Part shown: positions 32,827 to 40,763 of the stretch, piece after piece
Layout: each line of letters opens with the position of its first letter
How positions within the stretch are numbered: position 1 is the first letter of the stretch
Source: Candidatus Neomicrothrix sp. UBA2974
GTDB taxonomy: Bacteria; Actinomycetota; Acidimicrobiia; Acidimicrobiales; MedAcidi-G1
DNA: 57,721 bases
Assembly: GCA_002348705.1 (NCBI GenBank)
Contig: DEAU01000022.1
Span: 1 to 57,721 of the forward strand
Reading direction: 5' to 3'
Made by a program: the position numbers and the translations under genes
Notes under the pieces: model-generated
Told to the model about the DNA's origin: nothing
Database searches by the model: none
What the model saw: only the letters and a program-made list of their open reading frames with translations

Positions 32827-34449
32827 ATGGATGGCCTGATGATGGACACGCCACTGTCCCTGATCCACCTGTTCGACCGGGCCACAGGCCTCTTCAGCGA
32901 CAAGAAAGTGGTCACCGCCACTCCGTCCGGCCTCGAGCAGATCACCTACGGCGAATGGGGTGAGCGCACAAGACGCCTCGGTGGCGTCCTCGACGACCTG
33001 GGGATCAGCCATGACGGTCGAGTCGCGACCTTCGCTTGGAACACGGCCCGGCATCTTGAGCTCTATTTTGCCCCGCCGTGTACTGGCCGCGTTTCGCACA
33101 CCCTGAATCTGCGGTTATTTCCCGAACAACTTACCTACATCGTGAATCACGCAGAGGACGAAGCTATCTTCCTCGACCATTCCGTCGCCGGTCTGATCTG
33201 GCCACTTATGGAGTCTTTCAAGACCGTCCGTCACGTGGTGCTCATGGATGATGGTGCACCTGCTCCTGACCCGGATGCCATCAGTCCCGAAGTCCACGAC
33301 TACGAAACTCTGCTCTCCACCGCATCGCCCGTCGAATGGACTCGAGTCGACGAGGACCGAGCTGGGTCGATGATGTACACGTCAGGGACCACGGGGAACC
33401 CAAAGGGCGTCGTTTACTCCCACCGTTCGATGGTTCTGCACACCTTCGGGGCGATGATGGCCGACACCCTCGGAATTAACGAGCGCGACGTGGTCATGCC
33501 CGTGGTACCCATGTTCCACGCCAACGCCTGGGGATTAGCCCACGCAGGGGTAGCTACCGGCGCCACGCTTGTCATGCCGGGTGCTGACCTGTCACCAGGC
33601 GCTCTAGCCACCCTCATCGAAGACGAAGGCGTTACCGTTGCCGCCGGTGTGCCCACCATCTGGATGGGAGTCTTACCGGAGTTGGCTGGTCGCGACACCT
33701 CGGCGCTACGAGCCATACCGTGCGGTGGATCGGCAGTTCCTCGGTCACTTTCGGAGGGCTACCGGACGACCACCGGCCGACCCATCCTCCAAGCCTGGGG
33801 CATGACTGAGACCAGCCCGCTGGCCGCCATATGCCAGATCAAGTCCACCCTCGACCACCTTGACGACGAAACCAAGGCCGAACTGCGCACCACCGTCGGA
33901 CTGATCTCGCCGGGGGTCGACTTCCGTATCGCCGAGCCAGAAACCGGCGAAGAACTTCCGTGGGACGGAAAGACCAGCGGAGAACTCCAAGTTCGCGGCC
34001 CCTGGGTTGCCCGCACCTACTACAACGACGACCGGGCTTCGGAGTCGTTCACCGATGACGGCTGGCTCAAGACCGGCGACGTGGCCACCGCTGACCCGGA
34101 GGGTTACATCCGTCTACTGGACCGGACCAAGGACCTCATCAAATCAGGCGGCGAGTGGATCAGCTCTGTGGAGTTGGAAAATGAGATCATGGCCCACCCC
34201 GACGTAGCCGAAGCCGCTGTGATTGGTGTGGCGTCGACCAGGTGGGGGGAACGAGCCATGGCCTGCGTAGTCCCCACCGAGGGTGTCGAATTGACCGCCA
34301 ACGACGTGCTGACTTGGCTGGACGGTCGGGTTGTGAAGTGGTGGATGCCCGATCGAGTGGAGTTCATCGATGAGGTCCCCAAGACCTCTGTAGGAAAGTT
34401 CTCAAAGAAAACCTTGCGTGACCGTTTCGCCGACATCATCGTCGACTGA
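32827..34449 (+). CDS. AMP-binding acyl-CoA synthetase (fatty acid-CoA ligase type)
   Basis: 540 aa. The adenylation motif MYTSGTTGNPKGVVYSH, LQAWGMTETSPL, the WLKTGDVATADPEGYI region and the C-terminal catalytic Lys in KTSVGKFSKKTLRD are intact. It activates a carboxylic acid to acyl-AMP and then acyl-CoA; the FHANAWGLAHAG motif is typical of medium/long-chain fatty-acid ligases. The neighbours do not give the substrate. Confidence 0.9.
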   Translation: MDGLMMDTPLSLIHLFDRATGLFSDKKVVTATPSGLEQITYGEWGERTRRLGGVLDDLGISHDGRVATFAWNTARHLELYFAPPCTGRVSHTLNLRLFPEQLTYIVNHAEDEAIFLDHSVAGLIWPLMESFKTVRHVVLMDDGAPAPDPDAISPEVHDYETLLSTASPVEWTRVDEDRAGSMMYTSGTTGNPKGVVYSHRSMVLHTFGAMMADTLGINERDVVMPVVPMFHANAWGLAHAGVATGATLVMPGADLSPGALATLIEDEGVTVAAGVPTIWMGVLPELAGRDTSALRAIPCGGSAVPRSLSEGYRTTTGRPILQAWGMTETSPLAAICQIKSTLDHLDDETKAELRTTVGLISPGVDFRIAEPETGEELPWDGKTSGELQVRGPWVARTYYNDDRASESFTDDGWLKTGDVATADPEGYIRLLDRTKDLIKSGGEWISSVELENEIMAHPDVAEAAVIGVASTRWGERAMACVVPTEGVELTANDVLTWLDGRVVKWWMPDRVEFIDEVPKTSVGKFSKKTLRDRFADIIVD

Positions 34450-34582
34450 CTAGCCGACCAAGTCGGGGATCTCCGACCAAGGTGTTTACTAACCCGCTTC
34501 GGTTGTTGTCGCTGCGCGTAAGGCATGCCATGATCTTTGGCATTCAGCAGCGCCGCGGGGCGCACTATCGAGGGAGATCCGC

Positions 34583-35356
34583 GTGGAACTGTTCAGCGAC
34601 TGGATGGGAACCGGAGGCGGTGGTCAGGCCATCGGCCGCTACGCCCACTATCTAGGTGGCATCACCTGGATCGGCCTTCTCTACTTCTTCAACTTCATCC
34701 AGGGCTCGGCCTTCGCCGAGATGAGCGACGGCGCCCGAGGTGAGGCGCTGCGCAAGATTACCTGGCGCACACTTTGGTGGTTCCGCTGGGCAGCAATGCT
34801 GACTTGGGTTTCGGGAATATGGATCCTTGCCCATAACAGGGCTTTCGGCGAGTTGATGCCCGACTACTGGAACACCTCTGCTGGCGTCGGCATTGCCTTT
34901 GGTGCCCTGCTCGGCACCACGATGGCTGCCAACGTCTGGATGGTCATCTGGCCAGCCCAGCAGATTGCTATCGGCTCGTCGGTCAAGGTCAGCGAGGGCG
35001 GCGAAGCTGACCCTGAAGCCCCGGCGGCGGCCAAGCGGGCCGCCCGCGCCAGTCGGGTCAACACGCTTTTCTCGATTCCGCTGATCTTCTTCATGATGTG
35101 GCCGAGCCACTTCGCACCGGCCTTTGGAGATGTGAATATGGGCGGCGTCGGTCTTGGCCCATCGGCTGGCGGCCGGTGGACGCTTTGGATCGTCTTCCTG
35201 GTCATCTGGGTCGTGATGGAACTCTCGGCATTGGGCAAGATGGGCGGCTACGACAACGGTCTCAACAAGCTGGTTTTGGACAAGCATCAGGACACAATCA
35301 AGTTCGGCTTCCTGATCACAATCGTGCTTTACCTGCTCTTCGAGATTGTGACCTGA
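34583..35356 (+). CDS. PuuD-like urate hydroxylase-family membrane protein
   Basis: 257 aa from GTG 34583 with GGGAGA upstream. Seven or so hydrophobic helices are present, with the family motifs RYAHYLGGITWIGLLYFFNF, LWWFRWAAMLTW, NVWMVIWPAQQ and FSIPLIFFMMWPSHF. This is the membrane domain of PuuD-type urate hydroxylases; full PuuD carries a C-terminal cytochrome c domain, absent here. Urate oxidation is a plausible but unproven role; no other purine-degradation gene is in the window. Confidence 0.75.
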   Translation: MELFSDWMGTGGGGQAIGRYAHYLGGITWIGLLYFFNFIQGSAFAEMSDGARGEALRKITWRTLWWFRWAAMLTWVSGIWILAHNRAFGELMPDYWNTSAGVGIAFGALLGTTMAANVWMVIWPAQQIAIGSSVKVSEGGEADPEAPAAAKRAARASRVNTLFSIPLIFFMMWPSHFAPAFGDVNMGGVGLGPSAGGRWTLWIVFLVIWVVMELSALGKMGGYDNGLNKLVLDKHQDTIKFGFLITIVLYLLFEIVT

Positions 35357-35377
35357 TCAACCTCTCCACAACTGCGC

Positions 35378-35401
35378 CGGCCCGCCCTCACCGGCGGGCC
35401 G
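35378..35401. terminator. GC-rich hairpin between convergent genes
   Basis: CGGCCCGCC pairs with GGCGGGCCG, 9 bp perfect, 6-nt loop CTCACC. It lies between the ends of the PuuD-like gene (+) and the cupredoxin gene (-), a good place for a two-way terminator. There is no T-run on either side. Confidence 0.5.
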
Positions 35402-35441
35402 CTGCGCGTCTGGGGATCCAGGAGGTCAATAGCGTCAGGTC

Positions 35442-35810
35442 TTAGTTGACTGTCAGGCGGGCTTCCATTCCGGAGGCCCGGTGGCCGGCAATATCGCAGT
35501 AGAGGATGTAACGACCGGGCGGGAGGTCAAGACTCCCTGTGTCCGTATTCCCGTCTACGACCACTAGGCGCATCTGTTCCTCGAGGCCTTCCACCAGGAG
35601 CGTGTGCTCCTGCACTCCGACTTGGCTGAACTCAAAGCGGACAGTTCCGGCCTGCGCCTCGTAGGCATCGGCGTCATAGTCCTGTCGGTCATAGGACGTA
35701 ATCCGGAGGACGCCATCCTCAGAGGGAGCCTGCACACTCGAACCCCCGCCGCCGCAGGCCGCCACCAAGAGAGCAATGGTGCCGACTCCGATGGCCATAC
35801 GCAGTCCCAT
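35442..35810 (-). CDS. Cupredoxin-domain lipoprotein
   Basis: 122 aa. A signal peptide ends in the lipobox LVAAC followed by GGGGSS, so it is a lipoprotein anchored outside the membrane. The mature part is a cupredoxin: an upstream copper-ligand His in VQEHTLLVEG and the C-terminal cluster YCDIAGHRASGMEARL giving Cys, His and Met ligands of a type 1 copper site. It should carry electrons or bind copper. It is convergent with the PuuD-like gene. Confidence 0.85.
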   Translation of the reverse strand: MGLRMAIGVGTIALLVAACGGGGSSVQAPSEDGVLRITSYDRQDYDADAYEAQAGTVRFEFSQVGVQEHTLLVEGLEEQMRLVVVDGNTDTGSLDLPPGRYILYCDIAGHRASGMEARLTVN

Positions 35811-35871
35811 CTGATCCTCCGGTGTCGTATTCGGTGCTGCGCCCGGTTTCGGGCCTGCCCCGAGGTTAACG

Positions 35872-36939
35872 ATGAGTAATGATTATCCGATGGCTGGACC
35901 GACCATGCCGCGCAGGGGTACAAAGGTAGCGCTGCTCGCTAACCCGACGGCGCGTCGGAACCGGTCCACCGACGACATCGGCAGCGTCGTCGGTCGCCTC
36001 CGCTCCCTCGGCTTAGAGCCTCTGGTACTGGAATCGGCGTCGATGGACCAGGCACGCGCCGCAGCCCACCATGTCGTAGAGATGGGTATCCCCAGACTGG
36101 TAGCTCTCGGCGGTGACGGAACCGTGCACCTGGCGGCTGATGCTGTCGCCGGATCCTCAACCGTTCTAGGCGTAGTGGCCAGTGGAACTGGTAATGACTT
36201 CGCCGGGGCCCTCGGTCTAACCAGTGGCGACCTAAGCGCCCGAGTCGATCGGGCACTCGCCGACCCGACTGCAGTCGACCTGATAGCCCGCGTCAATGGC
36301 CGCTCATCATCTAACAAAATGTTGGACAAAGTCACTGCCGTCCACGCGGTTACAAGTTGTATCGCAGGTTTCCCCGCCATTGTGAACGTTCGGGCTGAGG
36401 CGCTGCGTCGACCTAGAGGTTCTTCTCGCTACACGCTGGCAACCCTGCTGACTATCAGTGGCATGCGACCGCTCCACTTACGACTGACTTGCCGGGGAGG
36501 TCCCGACGACGCCCGAACCGTTGACCAGCGCTGCGCGGTGGTTGCCGTAGCCAACACTGGCCTATTCGGTGGGGGCATGCGGATCTGTCCAGACGCTCGA
36601 CCCGACGATGGCCTACTTGACGTGTGTCTAGTCGGCGACGTTGGACGCTTCGAACTGCTCCGAGCTTTCCCGACGGTCCGAACCGGTGCGCACCTCGATC
36701 ATCCGGCAGTCACCACTCTTCGGGTGTCCGAGGTCGACTTAGAACTGCTCCCCTCCGGGGTAGACGACCTGGACGAGGGGAACCTAATTGGAGCCGAGTC
36801 CGGACACAGTTCTTCTCATCACTTAGCGAGATTGCGGGCAGACGGCGAACCGTTTGGCTCACTGCCATGCACATTGGTCACCCGGCCCGGGGCTCTGTGG
36901 ATAGCTGGAGCCTCTACTAACCCACCTGGCCGCGCCTAG
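35872..36939 (+). CDS. Diacylglycerol kinase-family lipid kinase (DagK/YegS type)
   Basis: 355 aa. The catalytic domain has KVALLANPTARRNR, the nucleotide loop VALGGDGTVHLAAD and VVASGTGNDFAGALG, then the C-terminal beta domain with NTGLFGGGMRICPDARPDDG. Such kinases phosphorylate diacylglycerol or related lipids. The ATG at 35872 was chosen; later ATGs at residues 7 and 12 are possible. The SelW-like gene begins 12 bp after its stop. Confidence 0.87.
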   Translation: MSNDYPMAGPTMPRRGTKVALLANPTARRNRSTDDIGSVVGRLRSLGLEPLVLESASMDQARAAAHHVVEMGIPRLVALGGDGTVHLAADAVAGSSTVLGVVASGTGNDFAGALGLTSGDLSARVDRALADPTAVDLIARVNGRSSSNKMLDKVTAVHAVTSCIAGFPAIVNVRAEALRRPRGSSRYTLATLLTISGMRPLHLRLTCRGGPDDARTVDQRCAVVAVANTGLFGGGMRICPDARPDDGLLDVCLVGDVGRFELLRAFPTVRTGAHLDHPAVTTLRVSEVDLELLPSGVDDLDEGNLIGAESGHSSSHHLARLRADGEPFGSLPCTLVTRPGALWIAGASTNPPGRA

Positions 36940-36950
36940 TGTCCATAACT

Positions 36951-37235
36951 ATGAGTCACCACATCAGGATCACCTACTGCGTCCCCTGAGATTATTCCTC
37001 CCGCGCCGTTGGCGCGGCCCTGGAACTCCTCGAGGCCTATCAGAACGCCATCAAAGATCTAACTCTGGTGACCAGCGATAACGGCGTATTCGACGTGGTC
37101 GTGGACGGCACCACGATCTATTCGAAGCACGAGATAGGTCGTCATGTCGAACCAGGCGAGATACTCCGCCTATTTACCGACTACGTAGGCAAGGAAGCCC
37201 GCCGCGGCGAGGAGTGACAGCTTCAATCGTCTAGA
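36951..37235 (+). CDS. SelW/Rdx-family selenoprotein with in-frame UGA
   Basis: 94 aa from ATG 36951 to TAG 37233 if UGA 36987-36989 is read as Sec13. The N-terminus is MSHHIRITYCVP-Sec-DYSSRAVGA, giving the CxxU redox motif of the SelW/SelT/SelH/Rdx12 family right after the first beta strand. The rest fits the fold: LELLEAYQNAIKDLTLVTSD, then NGVFDVVVDGTTIYSKHEIG and RHVEPGEILRLF. Family members have a thioredoxin-like fold and are thought to act in thiol redox control. Without Sec decoding only a 12-residue peptide would be made. A perfect hairpin lies 18 nt after the UGA. It sits after the lipid kinase and before rubrerythrin. Confidence 0.9.
37001..37017 (+). promoter_or_regulatory. Candidate bacterial SECIS hairpin 3
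   Basis: CCGCGCC pairs with GGCGCGG around the loop GTT: 7 bp, all GC, G at loop position 1. The loop begins 19 nt after UGA 36987-36989, the same geometry as the two hairpins near 26.4 and 27.8 kb. Confidence 0.7.
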
Positions 37236-37303
37236 TTTTCAGGGCCGAGGCAAATATGGCCTCGGCCCGCAGAACAACAAACAACGACCCCAGGAGTTAC
37301 ACA

Positions 37304-37720
37304 GTGAGCCTCGACGGCAGCCAGACTCTCGAGAACCTAAAAGCCGCCTTCGCGGGCGAGTCACAGGCCAACCGGCGCTACCTCTATTTCGCCAAGGTGG
37401 CAGACGTGGAGGGATACCCCGACATCGCTGGGAACTTCCGCGACACCGCTGAGGGCGAAACCGGCCACGCCCACGGCCACCTTGATTACATCAGCAAGGT
37501 GGGAGACCCGGCCACCGGCCTCCCCATCGGCGACACACTGGAGAACCTGGCTGCTGCGGTCGCCGGGGAAACCCACGAGTACACCGAGATGTATCCGGGC
37601 ATGGCGAAGACCGCCCGCGAGGAAGGCCACGCCGACATCGCCGACTGGTTTGAAACCCTCGCCAAGGCTGAGAAGGCGCACGCCGGCCGCTTCCAATCGT
37701 TACTAGACCAGATCAACTGA
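37304..37720 (+). CDS. Rubrerythrin-family diiron protein
   Basis: 138 aa from GTG 37304, with CAGGAG 8 nt before; an upstream frame extension has no ribosome site. Four-helix ferritin-like fold with the metal motifs GESQANRRY, EGETGHAHGH, AGETHEYTEMY and KAEKAHAGRF. It lacks the C-terminal rubredoxin domain. Rubrerythrins reduce hydrogen peroxide using a diiron site. It heads a three-gene redox cluster with the Fe-S protein and DUF3501. Confidence 0.92.
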   Translation: MSLDGSQTLENLKAAFAGESQANRRYLYFAKVADVEGYPDIAGNFRDTAEGETGHAHGHLDYISKVGDPATGLPIGDTLENLAAAVAGETHEYTEMYPGMAKTAREEGHADIADWFETLAKAEKAHAGRFQSLLDQIN

Positions 37721-37765
37721 GCGGTACTCAGGGACCGCCTGTTTCCAATATCTCGACTGTGAGCC

Positions 37766-37797
37766 GCGACGGCCGTCCCACTTGGGACGGCCGTCGC
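37766..37797 (+). terminator. Strong GC hairpin after rubrerythrin
   Basis: GCGACGGCCGTCCC pairs with GGGACGGCCGTCGC: 14 bp perfect with loop ACTT. It lies 45 bp after the rubrerythrin stop and about 75 bp before the Fe-S gene. No T-run follows, so it may be a terminator, an attenuator or an mRNA-end protector that keeps rubrerythrin levels above the downstream genes. Confidence 0.55.
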
Positions 37798-37873
37798 CTC
37801 GCGTCCCAACTGAATGATCTGGACAGCATGTCCAACCCTCGATACCTAGAGACCTTCAATCTCGGAGCCACCA

Positions 37874-39292
37874 TTGGCTGAACACATCTCCTACGCACCA
37901 ACCTCAGGCCTCACCTACGATCCGTCTGATCCCGTCTACTGGGACACTGACGCGTTGCAGGGCGAAATCGACCGGACCTTCGAGATCTGCCACGGCTGCC
38001 GGATGTGCTTTAAGTACTGCGACTCATTCCCGTCGCTCTTCTCGTTCGTGGATGAACGCCATGACGGTGACGTGCGTTCCATAACCGCTGACGAAACCGC
38101 TGAGGTAATGGATGCGTGCTTTCAGTGCAAGCTGTGCGAGGTCCAATGTCCTTATACGGTCCGCGACAGCCACGAGTTCCAACTTGACTTCCCGAAGCTG
38201 GTCCACCGCTACAAGGCTCAGCGGGCCCGAGCTGAAGGAATCAGCCGACGGGACCGGATCCTCGGCAACCCGGACCGCACAGCTGCACTAGCCCGCGCTT
38301 CAGGCGGACTAGCCAACATTGCCAATTCCCGTAGCCGGCTCCACCGGCGTTTCCTGGAAAAGGTCCTAGGAATCCATCGCGACAAGGACCTGCCCCACTT
38401 CGCCCGCACCACCTTCACCTCATGGGCAAAGCGCCAAGGTCTGGTGTCCGAAGACCCAACCAGAGGGGAAGTCGTGCTATTCCCCACCTGCTATGTGGAA
38501 CACAACGAGCCGGAAATCGGCTATGACACCGTTGCAGTACTAGAGCGGAACGGTGTATCGATCACCTGCACCGACGGTCTCGCCTGCTGCGGCATGCCTG
38601 CTTGGGAATCCGGCGACCTCGACTCTCTGAGGGAAAGGGCAAAAATCAACCTTGACCAACTTGATCCCCATGTGCGTGCCGGAAAGAAGGTCCTGGCAAT
38701 CAATCCGACCTGCTCAATGATGCTTCGGCGCGAATATCCGGACCTGGTAGCGCCCGAAGACAGGGACCGAGCCACGCGACTCGCCAAATTGGTGTCAGAT
38801 CCTGCCGAATTCCTTTGGTCTATCCGCGACGAAGAGCGCTTTGATGACGGATTCGTTTCGACGCCAGGACCGGTCGCCTACCACGCCCCCTGCCATCTGC
38901 GAGCACAGAGCGTCGGCTTTAAAGGCAGAGACCTGCTGCGAAAAATCCCTGACGTCAAGCCGTCCACGACAATGGAATGCTGTGGTCACGACGGTACACA
39001 CGCCATGAAGGTCGAGGGCTTCGAGGCATCGGTGCGGATCGGACGCAAAGCCTTCGACGGGATCACCGAATCGGGCGACTCCTCGGGTTCCCAGGTGTGG
39101 GCAACCGACTGTCCGTTAGCTGCCCTCCAGTTCGCCCAGCACTCGGGACGTCGCCCGATGCACCCCATCTCGATCCTGGCTAGAGCCTACGAGCCCGATG
39201 GATTCCCTCAGGCTGTGCCTCCTCGAGGGGATGACGACACCAGTCTGGGCGCCCAGACCGGCGAGGTCCCAACGGAGCACGGCTCCTCGTGA
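37874..39292 (+). CDS. GlpC/HdrD-like Fe-S protein with ferredoxin and CCG domains
   Basis: 472 aa from TTG 37874. Two 4Fe-4S ferredoxin motifs near the start: CHGCRMCFKYC and CFQCKLCEVQC. Two cysteine-rich CCG domains follow: LFPTCYVEHNEPEIG with LACCGMPAWE, and YHAPCHLRAQ with MECCGHDG. This is the layout of GlpC and of heterodisulfide reductase subunit D-type proteins that pass electrons between quinones or thiols and redox partners. With rubrerythrin before and DUF3501 after (4-nt overlap), it belongs to a recurrent peroxide/redox cluster. Electron donor unknown. Confidence 0.9.
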   Translation: MAEHISYAPTSGLTYDPSDPVYWDTDALQGEIDRTFEICHGCRMCFKYCDSFPSLFSFVDERHDGDVRSITADETAEVMDACFQCKLCEVQCPYTVRDSHEFQLDFPKLVHRYKAQRARAEGISRRDRILGNPDRTAALARASGGLANIANSRSRLHRRFLEKVLGIHRDKDLPHFARTTFTSWAKRQGLVSEDPTRGEVVLFPTCYVEHNEPEIGYDTVAVLERNGVSITCTDGLACCGMPAWESGDLDSLRERAKINLDQLDPHVRAGKKVLAINPTCSMMLRREYPDLVAPEDRDRATRLAKLVSDPAEFLWSIRDEERFDDGFVSTPGPVAYHAPCHLRAQSVGFKGRDLLRKIPDVKPSTTMECCGHDGTHAMKVEGFEASVRIGRKAFDGITESGDSSGSQVWATDCPLAALQFAQHSGRRPMHPISILARAYEPDGFPQAVPPRGDDDTSLGAQTGEVPTEHGSS

Positions 39293-39873
39293 TCGCGACC
39301 TCCAAGCCGGCACCGCACCACCTGCGGCGAGATGAGATCGTCGACTGGCAGACCTACTCTGATGACCGCGACACCCTCCGAACGGCCGTTCTGGAGATCA
39401 AGAAGCCACGGCGAGTGCACCTAGGAGACCACCTGACCTTCCTATTTGAGAACCACGAAACCATCCGGTATCAGGTTCAGGAAATCATGCGAGCCGAACG
39501 AATTGTCCGCGAGTCGGCGATCCGCGAGGAGATTGCCACCTATAACTCGATGCTTGGTGGGCCTGGGCAACTGGGATGCGCCCTACTCATCGAAATCGAG
39601 GAGGAAGAACAGCGCCGTCCTCTACTGGAATCGTGGCTGGGGCTTCAGGAGTGCCTCTATGCCGAATTGGCCGATGGCACGAGAATCCGTGCTGGTTACG
39701 ACCCGACTCAGGTTGGACGCGGCCGTCTATCAGCAGTGCAGTATCTGACATTCGACCTACCCGAAGGCCCGGTTCGTCTGGGCAGCGAATTCCCGACACT
39801 TGAACTCTCCGTAGACCTCAACGAGGCCCAGAGAGTTGCTCTAGCCACCGATCTCGCCGCTACCCGGGGCTAG
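39289..39873 (+). CDS. DUF3501 family protein
   Basis: 194 aa from GTG 39289, overlapping the previous stop by GTGA. The family pattern is seen in RRDEIVDWQTYSDDRD, HLTFLFENHETIRYQVQEIM, AERIVRE and YLTFDL. The function is not known, but DUF3501 is usually found with rubrerythrin and GlpC-like Fe-S proteins, as here, so a part in the same electron-transfer complex is likely. Confidence 0.88.
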   Translation: MIATSKPAPHHLRRDEIVDWQTYSDDRDTLRTAVLEIKKPRRVHLGDHLTFLFENHETIRYQVQEIMRAERIVRESAIREEIATYNSMLGGPGQLGCALLIEIEEEEQRRPLLESWLGLQECLYAELADGTRIRAGYDPTQVGRGRLSAVQYLTFDLPEGPVRLGSEFPTLELSVDLNEAQRVALATDLAATRG

Positions 39874-39887
39874 CCCGGAACCGACAG

Positions 39888-40736
39888 TTAGACCCGACCG
39901 GAGATCAGTTCTGCGTATTCGTCCAGTAGCGGAAGAACCTCGTCTCGCGGGAGCGAGGGCACGTTGAATACCGCTCTCTCGATGCCGTTCTCGGTCAGAT
40001 CGTCGAGCAGTGCGGCTTCGGCTGGCGCGGAATAGATCGATACCTCTACCTCGCTGGGATCACGTCCTACTTCGGCACATACGTCAACTCGCAGCCTGGC
40101 AAGGTGTGCGCCATCGACGGCCGTCCGACCACCGATGGGAATCCAGCCGTTGCCGTAGGCAACCGCTCTTCGCAGACCGCCAGGGGCCACGCCACCCACA
40201 TGGATCGGCGGATGGGGCGATTGAATCGGCTTGGGATTCTGATGAGCCGGACCGAAGTCGACCTGGACACCGTGGTACTCAGCTGGGTCGTCGGCCCACA
40301 GAGCCTTCATTGCTTCGATACGTTCGCGCATTAGTCCAAAGCGACTCTCGGGATCGGTGCCATGGTCGGACATCTCCTCCTTGTTCCAACCAGCGCCGAC
40401 GCCAAACAGGACCCGACCCCCCGACAGCACGTCGAGGCTGGCCACTTCCTTAGCGGTGTGAATCGGGTCACGCTGAACCACAAGCGTGATACCCGTGCAC
40501 AACTTCAGAGTGCTAGTGGTCGCGGCCATAGCGCCCAGTGTCACGAACGGATCAAGAGTGTCGTAGTACATCTGCGGCAGTTCGTCGCCGCCTGGCCAGG
40601 GCGACTTCCGCGAAGCAGGTATATGGCTGTGCTCAGCTAGCCAGACCGATTCGAAGCCCCTTTCTTCGAGAGCTGGGCCCAACTCGGCGGGATTGATGGC
40701 GTAGGCGGTTGGAAAGAAGCAAACACCGAAGTACAT
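39888..40736 (-). CDS. LLM-class F420-type oxidoreductase
   Basis: 282 aa. Motifs YFGVCFFPTAYAINPAEL, ESVWLAEHSHIPASR, LCTGITLVVQRDPIHTAKEV, LFGVGAGWNKEEM and PPIHVGGVAPGGLRRA match the F420-dependent subgroup of luciferase-like monooxygenases common in actinobacteria. Substrate unknown. It is 27 bp downstream of the SDR gene on the same strand, likely one transcript with it and the enoyl-CoA hydratase. Confidence 0.88.
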   Translation of the reverse strand: MYFGVCFFPTAYAINPAELGPALEERGFESVWLAEHSHIPASRKSPWPGGDELPQMYYDTLDPFVTLGAMAATTSTLKLCTGITLVVQRDPIHTAKEVASLDVLSGGRVLFGVGAGWNKEEMSDHGTDPESRFGLMRERIEAMKALWADDPAEYHGVQVDFGPAHQNPKPIQSPHPPIHVGGVAPGGLRRAVAYGNGWIPIGGRTAVDGAHLARLRVDVCAEVGRDPSEVEVSIYSAPAEAALLDDLTENGIERAVFNVPSLPRDEVLPLLDEYAELISGRV

Positions 40737-40763
40737 CCGCCAAAATCTAGTTCTCGGGCCGAG

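Noticed and set aside
35877..35885. TAATGATTA palindrome at the start of the lipid kinase gene, similar to the tetR operator candidate
   Set aside because: It is only 9 bp and lies inside the coding start, so chance similarity is more likely than a second TetR site.
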